A stretch of 64,000 nt of DNA from contig JAZAYU010000223.1 of the NCBI GenBank assembly GCA_038501625.1, forward strand, positions 310,001 to 374,000, given 5' to 3'. The stretch is from Corbicula japonica (Eukaryota > Mollusca > Bivalvia > Venerida > Cyrenidae). Positions 1 through 12,139 of the stretch are shown here, one piece after another. Every line of letters starts with the position of its first letter. Within the stretch, counting starts at the first letter, position 1. The notes under the pieces are model-generated. The model was given only the letters and a program-made list of their open reading frames with translations. It ran no database searches and had not been told where the DNA came from. Position numbers and translations under genes: made by a program.

Positions 1-389
1 ACAAACTGATTGCCATGTGACGTGATAGTTGGTGCATGACCGCCATTTTGGCCACGTGATGAATCCCTGATATTGCATATACATAAAAATAATAATTGAA
101 TGTGATGAAAAAAAAACATATCTTAAATATAGCAATTCAATATATTAAAATAAAATAGTTTCCCCCGATATGAAATAAAATAAAATAATTTTATTAAGTT
201 GTCAAAAACAATGATGGTGTAGAACAATAGAAAAAGGCATGAGACATAAAACTTCACGTAAATATAAATAGAGGAAGAAGGAGTTAAAAACCCCATCAAA
301 TATAACTCTTAAAAACAGAGAAACTCTTAATTGAATTAAACAAAGATGATGTTACTACAAGATTTCGATGACAGGAATAATTATATTAC

Positions 390-500
390 TGTGTATCAAT
401 TTGTGCATATCAGGAATAGCCGTTCTCAGAAAACACAATCTCCACACACAGCCAAAAGAAAAAACAGAGAGGAAAAGGGAGCATGTGTTCATTTTCATTT
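390..500 (+). repeat. Family C dispersed repeat, left-end fragment
   Basis: It starts with GCATATCAGGAAT and a CCACACACAGCCAA segment, matching the left end of the elements at 5606 and 22400. Only about 110 bases are recognisable before similarity fades. Confidence 0.5.
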
Positions 501-1599
501 TAAACTTCTTTTTGAGTTTTTATACTTCTTTTGGTGCAAGTCAAATCGAATTGAATTCCACGCTAAAAGGTATTACATGTTAACTATTTCTTAGTATAAA
601 GTTACCGAGTACCTACCCATTATGCTCGACAGTGTCACAAGCAATTTATCTTATGTGCATTTGATAATCAGGTCATAAAAATTCAAACATTGTGGACTCA
701 AAGATGAAACAAACCGGGAAATTTTAATCATGACTTAAAGCATACAAGAAGAATCTTGACAATGAAGGTCGAAACAGTGAGGACTTCGAATAAATTAGAA
801 AATGCTAAAACTGTTGAACTTAAACAAACAATGAGATTTATAACAGTGCAAAATAAAGACAAAAGCAAATCATATTTCGCAACAAAACGAAATATGTTCA
901 GTAAACAAATCAATTACAAAAATTGAGATTAATTAATTGTGATGCATTTAATGCAAAATATAAAAACGCACATCATTCCGACAGCGTTGGATAAAGAAAA
1001 ACAAAAGTGTTGCTGTGAGAACTATCAGTTGCTTTGAATAAGTATTCCACCACAGACAATAACACATTCGTGTTATAAAAACACTAAATGCTAATTAATA
1101 TTGGATTAAGACGTTTGCTATTTTTCTTAAGTATCATAAATAACCGTGTCTACCGCTGCTACATTTTGTAAAGATAATAATGTTCCCTATACGTCATGAA
1201 CCTAATGAAGGACGATTTAGTACAAAAAGAATCAATCATTGTAAATCTATGGGTATCATGTCACGTATGCTTTGAAGATGTAAGATAATGTCCCGAATAA
1301 AACAATCAGACTATAGATAATGGATGTTTTTATTAAATTCTAATCTGTCAAGAAAATTATAGTTTTGCCAAAACATTTGAAAACATAACCAGCGGCGTTG
1401 AACTAACAAGTTGTTATATGCCCTGTATCGAAACAGTAAGTGGTAGTTGAAAATTATTGCATAAATGCTATTAAAGATTGCGTCTTCATCGATTTGTTTG
1501 ACTAAATACGTACTTTAAAAATCACTAACAAATACAAAATGTTTAGTTTTGCAGAAGACGATGTAGTACTAGTACATGTATTTTCAAACAGATTCGCAA

Positions 1600-1715
1600 G
1601 AAACCAGTCTCAAATCTCAAGCATCTGATTGGCTGAAATGGCGACCAGTAGCCATTTCAGCCAATCAGATGCTTGAGATTTGAGACTGGTTTCCATTCTC
1701 AGTTTATAACCTCCA
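1600..1715. repeat. Family B perfect-hairpin repeat
   Basis: AACCAGTCTCAAATCTCAAG and its inverse flank a short loop, with arms carrying CATCTGATTGGCTGAAATGG. The same hairpin recurs at 40392, 41925, 46517, 48172, 58620 and 61698, with a half copy at 17388. The arms are almost identical, so the copy is young or homogenised. It looks like a non-autonomous fold-back MITE. Confidence 0.75.
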
Positions 1716-1811
1716 AACCAAATCTCTTCGTATGGCAAGTAAAATATTGTAGAATCCACTTCTCTATCTTCCGTTGCTTTCTTGTTTCCGATTAACAATT
1801 AGTGGGAGAAG

Positions 1812-2052
1812 TATGATATTGGTGCTCCCTAGACCATGGTTTAACCATCAATGGTAAAATGTTTTCCACTGACCGTTCAAAGGCGGTAACCAACCAGATT
1901 CACACTTTCGTTAATTGTTTTTCAGCGTTTGTTTTTGTTTAATTGATCAAATTATGAACCCATGTTTTCTCTTCCTTCCTTTTATTGGCTTTTTTAATCT
2001 GTATTTTCTGCATTTGGCTATGCCTGATAAGCATATTTCACTTTTTATTAAG
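1812..2052 (-). repeat. Family C dispersed repeat, reverse copy
   Basis: Reading the minus strand gives the family C order: GTGAAATATGC-like end, a purine-rich stretch, a TTACCGCCTTTGAACGGTC block and the GGTGC end. It is diverged from the copies at 5606 and 6375 but in the same order. Confidence 0.5.
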
Positions 2053-2478
2053 ATAACGGTCGCCATTCGCTTAATTAAACGTAAGCTGGGATTCAAAGCT
2101 GTGGATGTTTACTTGGATCTGATGTAAGGTCCGTTTATATTCATTTAAATAATGTTCATCCACAGGTTTTTATAACTTTCTTATGTAGCTATTTGACTGT
2201 GCCAAGCTTCAAGTATTCTAACGTAAGTTTACAGTATAGACTAAAATATCAAAACATTCGAATCAGTACACACAAGCAACAAGTATATTGTCTTAAAAAG
2301 TATTGTAAAATTTAGCCAAGACCATACATTGACTGAACTGAAAAACTTAATGCACGTGTACTTAACAACGATAAACAAACAATTCAACGGAACAGTAAAT
2401 GGACATCGCTCTTGAAACAAATTACGTAACTTACACAGCGGTTATCATTTTAAGTATAAACAAATAGCGACCTTGGCA

Positions 2479-3236
2479 TGTGTGTGAAGTTAGCTGCCAG
2501 TTGCCAGTTGCCGATTCAATTGGCAAATGGCAACTGGCAGCTAACTTCACAATTTAGCTGCCAATTCAAACAAATTTTTAAACTGGCAACTGGCAATTAG
2601 CATCTGGGTGCCAATTCGATTTAAGATGATGTACTCAGTTGAACTGGCAACTGGCAACTGGCACCTGGGTGCCGATTCGACTTTTTTTAAATATATTAAC
2701 ATGTTGAATTGGCAACTGGCAACTGGCGTCTGGTTGCCAATTCGAAATACAAGATTTTTCGAATTGGCAACTGGCAACTGGCACCTGGGTGCCAATTCGA
2801 CTTTTTTTAAACATATTAACATGTTGAATTGGCAACTGGCATCTGGTTGCCAATTCGAAATATAAGATTTTTCGAATTGGCAACTGGCAACTGGCACCTG
2901 GGTGCCAATTCGACTTTTTTTAATATATGCCCAGGTGCCAGTTGCCAATTCGAAAAATCTTATATCTCGAAATGGCAACAAGATGCCAGTTGCCAGTTGC
3001 CAATTCAACATTGTAATATATTTTTAAAAAAAGTCGATTCGGCACCCAGGTGCCAGTTGCCAGTTGCCAATTCAACTGAGTACATCATCTTAAATCGAAT
3101 TGGCACCCAGATGCCAATTGCCAGTTGCCAGTTTAAAACTTTGTTTGAATTGGCAGCTAAAGTGTGAAGTTAGCTGCCAGTTGCCTTTTGCCAATTGAAT
3201 CGGCAACTGGCAACTGGCAGCTAACTTCACACACTT
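2479..3236. mobile_element. Fold-back element with 10-bp target duplication
   Basis: A 758-bp insertion lies between two copies of GACCTTGGCA (2469-2478 and 3237-3246), a clean 10-bp target site duplication. The ends are inverted: TGTGTGAAGTTAGCTGCC at the left and its complement at the right. Each end is itself a small hairpin built from GCCAGTTGCC. The interior is a symmetrical array of GGCAACTGGCAACTGGC blocks joined by short TTCGACTTTTTTTAA-like spacers, so the insertion can fold on itself at several scales. Apparent reading frames are by-products of the repeat (runs of ELATGNWHLG). A TSD of 9-10 bp fits Mutator-like or Foldback elements; this assignment is inference. No transposase is encoded. 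Confidence 0.85.
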
Positions 3237-3246
3237 GACCTTGGCA

Positions 3247-4787
3247 GGGTAGGATGACGAAAGTATTTCATATTATCAATGAAATGTGTTGGTACTTTAA
3301 CCAAGATATGAAAATAAAATAAACAAAGCATTGCAAGATAACAAACGACAGACCATCTTTTTTGCTATAATACCAAACAGCGCCAAATTTTGCACGTAAT
3401 TCCTTTAAAAAACACTTGTTATTAATAAATGCCAAAAGATGCTAGTAGAATAAATCATCTTTTAGGTGCCAAGACGTCACAATTATAAATACTCGTATAT
3501 ACTTTGGACTGTTTCCTGTTAAGTTTAAAATAAATGAACCAAATGTAGGACATTTAAGTGTAAGAAGACTCATAGTAAACATAAAACACATTCATTAAAG
3601 GTATACTGGATTATTCCCAGAAATGAGGCTTGTAAAGTGCATTTAACTTAGCTGTCAACAGCTTCAATAAGTTTTGCCAACCATTTATAAAAATTGTTTT
3701 AAAAGGATGTTTATGTTCGTTACTAACTTGAAACTTGTTTATATTGAAAAAGTTGTTAAAGTTGTTAAACGGATATTTTTACAAGTTCATCAAAATTCGT
3801 TGAGAAGATAATGTTTGTTCTTTCGTTGTTTCTGTTGAAAAATAAATACCCCAAAACAATATTTAGTGACCTAATCTTTAAACGAAACGTATTTACTAAC
3901 CATAATAAAAAGGTGAATCTTATCTTTTTGGATATACATTCAAAATGCTTTACAAAATTTCAGAAAGCCTCCAAAAAGAGGTAACCAAAAAAGAAACTCA
4001 AATAAAAAGAAAATAAAAACGTCTTATTAAATTCCCAGGTCTAAACTCAGGTTTTAACTCTAGATATACGATACGAAGTCAATTCCTCATAAAAAGCAGT
4101 GATTCAAAAACGTACACCCGTCATAAAAATCATCCACATTGTCGCAAAATTAATTACAGAAATATGGATAGCAACCGCAATTGTGATACTTATATTGCGC
4201 TTCTTTTTTTAATTTTTATTAGTGTTTATTATGCAATCAATCATGTTAAAGCTGGCTTGAATTTCTTAAATTATATGTAAATAAGATTAAAGGGATTTAT
4301 CAAAAACTTAAGTAAATACAGTTACGAGCATATCGGGACATTCTTCTGCTGGAAATTAATCTTCAGTACACAACTGTTTCTTTGTATGTTACAATTATTG
4401 TCGTGAACGAGGAAATCGACAAACTGAGTAAAGAAATATATTAAACTCAGAACTTAATTTGTTGCATCCTAAAGGAAAGGTCTCAAAAACTTCTATGACC
4501 AGAAATAAATGCTTTATAAATGGTGTAACGATGCTAATATTCTCGTCATTTCCTTTAGACTATTCCATGATAAAGGTATAACCCAAAAAGTTGGAATAAA
4601 ATCTATATCATGTTAATGTTAATCTTTTCTATAAATTCTTTACAACATATGTTTAAAACACATCAAACAGAAAACAAACGGATAAGTTGATATTCTGTTA
4701 TTTTTTAAATACAAAACTTCTTCAAAGTCCAACAGAAACAATTTCAGTAACAACAAAAATAACATCAACAACAACAAGTTCACTTAC
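3247..4787. other. No gene seen; possible intron 1 of SLC13-like gene
   Basis: AT-rich sequence with no recognisable coding exon or repeat on either strand. If 4788-4895 is a first exon read leftward, this is intron. No second SLC13 exon was recognised down to base 1. Confidence 0.4.
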
Positions 4788-4895
4788 GGAAGTTTCGCCT
4801 ACTATCGGCACAGGCAAGAGCATAATTGGCAGTAAAGTCACAATGAAAACTTTTTTCCATTCCAGTATTCCATTTAGAAATTGCTTCCAAGCCAT
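4788..4895 (-). CDS. Probable first coding exon of an SLC13-family transporter (partial gene)
   Basis: On the minus strand an ATG at 4895 opens 36 codons ending exactly at a consensus donor (TCC|GTAAGTG, 4788/4787), phase 0. The peptide starts MAWKQFLNGILEWKK and runs into a hydrophobic segment VFIVTLLPIMLLPVPIV. A short basic/aromatic start followed by a leucine-proline membrane helix is the usual N-terminus of SLC13 sodium-coupled anion transporters, which move dicarboxylates, citrate or sulfate across the plasma or vacuolar membrane. Only this exon is visible. The remaining exons would lie beyond base 1, implying a first intron over 4.7 kb. The call rests on one short exon. Other multi-pass membrane proteins could begin similarly, and an isolated false exon is possible. 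Confidence 0.5.
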
Positions 4896-5605
4896 TGTTA
4901 GAAAATAAACGCTACAATTTCCAACTGTCAAAGTTTAAGCACTATTTTAAAAATATAATCATATAAATAGATACGTACATAAAGTATTACTAGGTATTCA
5001 GACAGTTCAACTTAAACAAAGATTTATAAATATTTAAAAACACTGAATACAAGAAAAGCTCTATATACTAGCTAGCTTCTACCAGATTGGTAGTTTGTCA
5101 TCGTAAATTATAGACCTGATAATATTTAACTTGCTGGGTTAAGGTTAACGATACTTTTATGTACTCAGGTTACAATTGTACTATATTTCATATATTTTAA
5201 TAACAAGTAAAACAACATATTCATATAATGGACAATAGTCTCGCTTTTCGGACGCAATCGTACGTCCTGTATAAACGTATGCAATTTCAAATTTGGGTTT
5301 ATTTTTGGCACAGATTATCAGTAAAACTGGTTTAAATCGCATAACAGGAAATTTAGCAAAACAAATAACACAACAACTCCACAAAAATAGTAGAGATAAA
5401 GAGAAATGAGTTTATAATACTATCAATTAAAAAGACAGTCCAAATAAATTAACGAAAGTGATATTCTGGCGGGTTACAACATTGAAGTGATATGACATAT
5501 TTTGCCTGGAGGATTTAAACCAATTTTAGGGTGTTTCCTCCACGATTTATATCCAAGTTAAATTATGTCGAGTTAAAAAGTTTGAATATTTGTTAAACAT
5601 CTGTA

Positions 5606-6375
5606 AAAAGGTGAAATATGCATATCAGGAATCGCCACATTCAGAAAAACAGCCTCCCCACACAGTCAAGAAGAAGAGAGGGGGAGAGAGCATGGTTTAT
5701 AAAATGATCAGTTTCAAAAAAAGACACCACTAACAATAAACAAAAATGAGAACCCGAGGGGTTACCGCCTTGGAACGGTCAGTGGCAAATCAAATTGCCA
5801 CTGGGGGTTTAAACCAGGTTCTAGGGTGCACCAACCTCAGTTATTAAACATATTTACATTGTGTTTGCAATGGAATCGTCAAATCTTGAAACGTTGAAAA
5901 CTGTTTCTCCCTGTGCCGAGATTGTGGGTCGTTTATCGTTCTTTTATATGTAGAGGCAATATTCACAATTTCTTGACAACATCTCGAAGATCATTGAGTA
6001 CCCGCCCTTTGGCTTTGCAATGCTAATATCTTCTTAAGCTTTATTATTATGTTTGTGTGCTTTTGAATGCAAGATTGTTGAGCTGACGGGTGGGTTGGAG
6101 TTATTTCACCAAGACAACTTGTACTTGTTTTGTGATATGAGAACCTGTTGGGGCAAGTGTGAGGTTGGTGCACCCTAGAACCTGGTTTAAACCACCAGTG
6201 GCAATTTCATTTGCCACTGACCGTTCCAAGGCGGTGACCCCTCGGGTTCTCAGTTTTGTTAATTGTTTGTGGTGTCTTTTCTTTTTTGAAAGTGTCCTCT
6301 CTTCTTCTTGACTGTGTGGGGAGGCTATTTTTCCTGAATGTGGCAATTCCTGATATGCATATTTCACCTTTTGAT
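5606..6375. mobile_element. Family C element: inverted pair of copies
   Basis: Two family C copies face each other: a plus-oriented arm from about 5606 to 5845 and a minus-oriented arm from about 6375 back to 6030. Both outer ends read AGGTGAAATATGCATATCAG. Inside come CCCCACACAGTCAAGAAG, a TTACCGCCTTGGAACGGTCA block and GGTTCTAGGGTGCACCAACC. The arms match closely. The right arm is longer, with a middle segment the left arm lacks. It is either a long-TIR element with an internal deletion or two head-to-head insertions. Other copies lie at 390, 1812, 12140, 13545, 21290, 22400 and 60382. No coding capacity is recognised, although a frame through the minus copy stays open for 88 codons. Confidence 0.7.
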
Positions 6376-8212
6376 AAGAAGTGGTAGGTAACGCTACTAT
6401 AATAATAGAACAAACAACAAACCAAAACTCGACAATGTTGCATGCGAATGGGAAGATACTTGGTTAACTGATCTAGATTTAAATAACCAAGAATAACACC
6501 TAGACAAAAGTGGATTCATTGTCCTTGCGAACGAGGATGATTTTCAAAACATAATTAATTACAAATGATCGACATTGTCCATTTTGCTACAGCAGAGAAA
6601 TTCGTCTCGTCCAATTTCTTGAATTTTTCATGGTCCTGTGTCCCAAGTGGCTCATATTAGTTTCAAAAGATGACGATAACAACGTTGTTCACCTTATTCT
6701 CCATAATTTCGCCAACCTAAAGAGTAAAAAATTCTCAAAACTAAGACAGTTTCAAGCAGTGGCTTGGGTACCGTCAGAAGGTAAGCTATCAGCAAATATA
6801 ACCAATAACATTTGAAATTAACAATGTAAGCAGCATAAAATATGTTTTGTGTATTTTGATCGTTGAAGATTCGTATGATGCAACGGTTTCGGTCACTTGA
6901 TTCTCCGAAACAGTCATTCAAAATCCTTTATATTAAATTTTACAAAAATTAACTGATGACAAAGCTATTAAAAACAAAACACATCATTTCACACAACGAT
7001 TTATTCTGCAAAGTCAGTAACACAAAGCAAACTATGTCTGAACGCTAATTTTGGTAGATTTCTAGACAAAAAGCAAAGTGGTGAATGGAAAAAAACAGAA
7101 CGTTGACGTACGGGTGTTTGTTCAGAAGTTTTTTTACCTCATTACTGCCAAAAGAGAAACGCAAAGCGTTGAGCGGTTGAATTAGAGGACCATTTTGTTA
7201 GATAATAAATGAACAACATTGAAATGACCTTATGCACGCATAGATATCAAACGTAAACAAACAATTCCCCAGATTAGTAAATTGGAATTAATCACTATGA
7301 AATGAATCGTATTGCTAACACTTCATAGCTCTTAAGTGCTGGTACTATCTGTAGTAAACAAACGAATGTGATATGGTTTGACCTTGCCAGTGTTATGATG
7401 ATGCAAGCATTGCGAGTATTGCGCTGTTCTTATTATTATAACAGAGATAATGAGAATGACAAATTTTCAATGTTGACAATGTGACATACCTAAACCTTGT
7501 TATCTGTGTAACGTTTGAGTATCTTAAATCATATAAAATGCGTTCATATATGTCATAATTTGTTATTTATGATTTTATGGGTCAAAGACATTTCCTTCAC
7601 ATTAAGTACAGTAATGAACCAAATGGAGGACGTTCAGCTATAATAATAGTTTAGTGCAAATAAATGACATGGTGGGATAAAATCACGTCTTTTATTAGCA
7701 TAATAATGGTATAATGTGTGGAGATCAAATGTGTGTTAACTGGTTGCTTTTGGTATTAATTACTTAATTGCAACAGGAGCCTTTTTTCTGCTACTATTTT
7801 ACTAAACCTTTTTGCCTTGTATCAGATAGGCTTACACTGAAGAAAAAGTTTAACATACTAACGATTAAAAAATAGGCCAAAAGTTAAAATATCGTGAGTG
7901 AAAGTTGATATAGTTAAACTTATAAAACTTTTTGCATACTTTCAGTTCCATATATATTTTTGTGTTTACCACAATTTTCCATCTAATCACCGCGCTAGAA
8001 TTTCAAATATTCTGCGCCTCTTATCTGTTCCAACTTCACGCTTCAACCAATTAAATATTTAGTGTCTATAAAGTACTGATTATTCATTAGGTTATGCCGT
8101 AATATTTGATAGTTTTAAGTACAACTGAGGCGATCACAATTTTTTTCTTTATGTATATTAAATAAGGTTTTATTAAGAAACCAATGTGGCTTCGCTATGC
8201 TCAGTTGCCTTA
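6376..8212. other. No gene or clear repeat seen
   Basis: AT-rich DNA without a recognisable exon, RNA gene or repeat. Short open frames here have no recognisable protein character and lack paired splice sites. Confidence 0.45.
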
Positions 8213-9812
8213 GGCCTCCTCACACTTAGGCGAATCCATTCAGCGCAGCCCGACGAATTGGGTAAATTTGTCAATACTTGCCAATTTTAAACGAAACTTT
8301 TCGAAAATTTATTACATAATTTGAAATGTAAGGAAAGGCCAACGTAGTGGAACTATTAGTTGCTGATGATTTACGAAGGGTGTCGAAGGGTTACTGTTTC
8401 TCGCTGAAATGCGTTGGGTCGCGCAAACAATCCGTGTTAATTCCGTTAGCGATTAGGAACGCGAATATGCGAACCGAAGCGCAGTTTTGCGCACGCTTCC
8501 GATACCGTCCGTGCATTACGAAAGAGTATTTCCGCATCCGGCCGTTAACGGACGCTTAACAAGACTGGAGAAAACCAAGTTGGTCGTATTTCAGTTTTTT
8601 CTTGAAAGAAATTCCGTGAGTATAATATCTTGTATTAGTATAATTACCTCTCTTGTAGGCATATATTTTTAAAGATATTTATTTTGTATTTTCTTCTTTC
8701 CCGAATTGTCGGAGAGGTGGCAGCTGATATAGGTCTACAATTTTATTATTATTGCAAAGTTCTGATGTTTATTAACAATCGGCTTCCAAATATTAAATAA
8801 GAGGGTTTTTTAAAATTTATTATTTTTTTACTTTTCTTTTATATTTTGAAATTTACATTTTGGTACATCGATTATTTGAATTAGACTTTGAGTTAACATT
8901 TGTTTTCTCACAACTTTCCATTTATTTGCTTGCTGTGCTGTAGCGCCTGATAATGACAGTCAGTATCCTACAAGCTGCGTTCTCTCCTCCATCTCCAAGG
9001 TCTCCTCATCTGTCCTAATGGTCAACCAGTGTTTTCTGCATAATGGAGTACCTCATCCTTATTATGTTGTCCAGAATATAGGATGTCTTGACAATCAGCT
9101 TCTCTGTAAATGAACTGTGGGTCTTCTTTAAGATGAGTATCATAAATATCATAAATATCCGAAAACAAATTTTAAATGCGTAGAATTTTAACGTGAAAAT
9201 ATTTCTTTTAAAAATGAATTTGATGTCAGACTGCGATAGGTCGAAATCAGTTGTTTGAATTTATGCTTACCGAACAATTTTTATGTATCTAGACATAAAG
9301 TTTTGTGCTCTGTAAGTAAATATTCTCGTTTCGGGGATTATGTTGATTGAAGTTTGTATTACTAAAGAAACTTGAACATCTTGTAATTATAACATTTTAC
9401 AGTCCCTGATACTGCGAGTCAGCGAAATTTGACTGTATGTTTTGTTTCGACAAATAACAATAATAATCTAGAATCAGCTTGCTACCGTGACCACACAACG
9501 TGACTGAATCCGAACTTTCATGGCGAATGAAAGCGAATTGTAGCTATTGGTTGGCGTTTTTTAAAACAACGACATACGCTTTCATACGAATTATTACTAA
9601 GGGTAAATAGGACATTCGAATAATAACGCATCTTAATTTCTTGAGTAGTTTTTAGTATCTGAACAGTTTATTTTCATATGTAAAACGATGAAACAAAATA
9701 CCGATATTTAAAGTTATTCCTTCTTCAGAATGGAATCGCTTGACGATAAAGTATGTAGCTGCTGAGGCTCACCAATCCCCAAAAATACTTAACATTCACA
9801 TGTTCATTACAG

Positions 9813-10018
9813 GCCGTGTAGAAGTGGAGCCTGAGCGATTCCCATATAGAGAAGACTACGGCAGGAGGGTTGATGAGAAAACCCTCTTTGTAGTAGTCAG
9901 AGGAATTCTGTCACGCAATGGTATATGTAGGGAACATGTTGATGAGACTATGACAGCTCCCTTTACACCTGAAGAACGGAAACAAATGGATGATGGTTTC
10001 CACAAGAAGTGGATCTAA
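9813..10018 (+). other. Exon-like open segment captured between the long inverted arms
   Basis: An acceptor (TGTTCATTACAG|GCC) opens a 68-codon frame ending at TAA 10016-10018. The predicted peptide is charged and looks protein-like (contains PERFPYREDYGRRVDEK and FTPEERKQMDDGFHKKWI). I do not recognise the family. The segment sits in the unique centre of the 8213-12112 element, so it may be the last exon of an element gene or a captured host exon. Sequence upstream of the acceptor is not obviously coding. Confidence 0.4.
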
Positions 10019-10109
10019 TGAGTTGTGTTGCTGCCATTGATTGCAAACACATAACGATCAGAAAGCCTGCCAGCTCTGCTACCTTAAATTATTCTTCTTC
10101 TTCTAATTA

Positions 10110-10110
10110 A

Positions 10111-10162
<52 letters not shown>
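10110..10162. repeat. (ATT)n microsatellite
   Basis: About 17 uninterrupted ATT units inside the first of the duplicated arm segments. Confidence 0.95.
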
Positions 10163-10681
10163 TCTTTAACATCATCTTACCGGCTTTGTCGGCTCAGTCT
10201 ACAAGTTCACGTTGTGTGGTCACGGTAGCAAGCTAACTTGGCGAAACAAAACATACAGTCAAACCTCCCTGACTCGCAGTTGCACGGACTGTAATTTGTT
10301 TTAATAACCAGGTGTTCAAGTGCCTTTTCCGGTAATAAAAACTTCAATCAAAATACTCTCTGAAACGAGAATATTTACTTACAGAGCACGCATCATTATG
10401 TTTCGGTACAAAAAAACTGTTCGATAAGCATAAGCATAAATTCAAACAACCGAGTTCGACCTATCGCAGTCTGACTTTAATTTCATTTTTCAAAGACATA
10501 TTTTCACGCTAGAATTCTACGCATTGTAAAACTTGTTTTCGGTTATTTATGATACTAATCTCAAAGAAGAACCACAGTTCATTTACAGAGAAGCTGATTG
10601 TCAAGACATCCTGTATTGCAAACACATAACCATCAGAAAGCCTGCCAGCTCTGCTATCTTATATTTTTCTCCTTCTTCTCT

Positions 10682-10708
10682 ATCTTCTTCTTCTTCTTCT
10701 TCTTCTTC

Positions 10709-10769
<61 letters not shown>
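10682..10769. repeat. (TTC)n(ATT)n compound microsatellite
   Basis: TTC repeats followed by ATT repeats, at the equivalent position in the second duplicated segment. The two runs differ in length and composition, so they changed after the duplication. It creates artificial poly-Ser and poly-Tyr frames. Confidence 0.95.
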
Positions 10770-12139
10770 GGTTTTTTTAGCATCATCTTACTGCCCTTGT
10801 CGACCCAAACTACAAGTTCAAGTTGTGTGGTCACGGTAGCAAGCTGACTCTGGATTATTATCGTTATTTGGCGAAACAAAAGATACAGTCAAACTTTACT
10901 GACTTGCAGTTGCAGGGACTGTACTTTGTTCTTATACCAGATGTTCAAGTTTCTTTTCCGGTAATAAAAACTTCAATCAAAATACCCCCAGAAACGAGAA
11001 TATTTACTTACTGAACACAAATCTTTATGTCTAGGTACATAAAAAATTGTTCGATAAGCATAAATTCAAACAACTGAGTTCGACCTATCGCAGTCTGACT
11101 TTAATTTATTTTTAAAAGAAATATTTTATGTTAGAATTCTACGCATTTTAAAATTTGTTTTCGGTTATTTATGATACTCATCTCAAAGAAGAACCACAGT
11201 TCATTTACAGAGAAGCGGATTGTCAAGACATCCTATATTATGGACAACATGATAAGGATAAGGTACTCCATAACGCAGAAAGCACAGGTTGACCATTAGG
11301 AAAATTGAGGAGACCTGGGAGATTGAAGAGTGCAGCTTGGGGGATACCATGACTGTCATTATCAGGCGCTACAGCTCAGCAAGCAAAGAAATGGAAAGTT
11401 GTGAGAAAAGAAATGCAAACTCTAATTCAAAATAATGGAATGTACCAAAATGTAAATTTCTAAATATACAGGAAAAGTAAAAAATAAAAGTAATAAATTT
11501 AAAAAACCCTCTTATTTAAGATTTGGAAGCCGATTTTTAATAAACATCAGAACATTTCAATAATAATAAAAGTGTAGACCTTTATCAGCTGCCGCCTCTC
11601 CGACAACTCCTAATAAAAAGGGATAGAAGAAACTACAAAATATAAATAATCTTTAAAAATATTATGCCTTCAAGAGAAGTAATTCTACTAAAACAATATA
11701 TTATACTTACAAAATTTCTTTAAAAAAGAACTAAAATTTGACCCACTTAGTTTTCTCCAGTCTCTTTTAGCGTCCGTTAACGACCGGATGCGGAAATACT
11801 CTTTCGGAAAGAAACGGACGGCATCGGAAGCGTGCGCAAAACTGCGCTTTGTTTCGCCTGTATGCGTTCCTATTCGCTAAGGAATTAACACAGATTGTTT
11901 GCGCGACCCAACGCATTTTAACGAGAAACAGTAACCCTTCGACATCCTTCGTAAATCATCAGCAACTAATAGTTCCACTACGTTTGCCTTTCGTTATATT
12001 TCTAATTATGTAATAAATTTTCGAAAAGTTTCGTTCAAAGTTCGCAAGTATTGACAAATTTACCCAATTCGTCGGGCTGCGCAGGATGGATTCGCCTATG
12101 TGTGAGGAGGCCTTTAGGGTTTCTAAATTGTTAAAACGT

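Larger units (their letters stand above)
1..2468. other. Gene-free stretch with repeat fragments
   Basis: No exon with a recognisable protein and splice sites was found on either strand. It contains a family C fragment, a family B hairpin and a reverse-oriented family C copy, listed separately. The remainder is AT-rich unique-looking DNA. If the SLC13-like exon at 4788-4895 is real, this stretch would be part of that gene's first intron (inference). Confidence 0.5.
10041..11233. repeat. Tandem duplication of the inner right arm
   Basis: Two direct copies of about 576 bp and 617 bp start at GCAAACACATAAC (about 10041 and 10617). Each contains AGAAAGCCTGCCAGCTCTGC, a trinucleotide run, the GTGTGGTCACGGTAGCAAGC block and the AACCACAGTTCATTTACAGA block. 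The second copy is the one that pairs continuously with the left arm, so the first copy is the likely secondary duplicate. Confidence 0.75.
8213..12112. mobile_element. 3.9-kb element with about 1.3-kb terminal inverted repeats
   Basis: The left arm (8213 to about 9510) and right arm (about 10820 to 12112) are inverted copies over about 1.3 kb. Matching landmarks include GGCCTCCTCACAC ends, CGGATGCGGAAATACTCTTT (right arm) with its complement near 8530, the CTTCTCTGTAAATGAACTGTG block near 9100 with its complement near 11190, and CTTGCTACCGTGACCACAC near 9480 with its complement near 10830. TTA lies immediately before the left end and one base beyond the right end (TTTA), which would suit a PIF/Harbinger-type 3-bp duplication (inference). 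Between the arms lie an exon-like segment (9813-10018) and a tandem duplication of the inner part of the right arm. No transposase is recognised. Confidence 0.8.

Noticed and set aside
2547..3167. Several open frames of 80-154 codons on both strands
   Set aside because: They are translations of the GGCAACTGGC repeat in the fold-back element; the same peptide words recur on both strands.
6101..6367. 88-codon minus-strand frame in family C
   Set aside because: Related copies carry stops and shifts at different places and I recognise no protein family; treated as repeat sequence.
10533..10847. Open frames with poly-Ser/Tyr or poly-Phe/Leu runs
   Set aside because: Produced by the TTC/ATT microsatellite.
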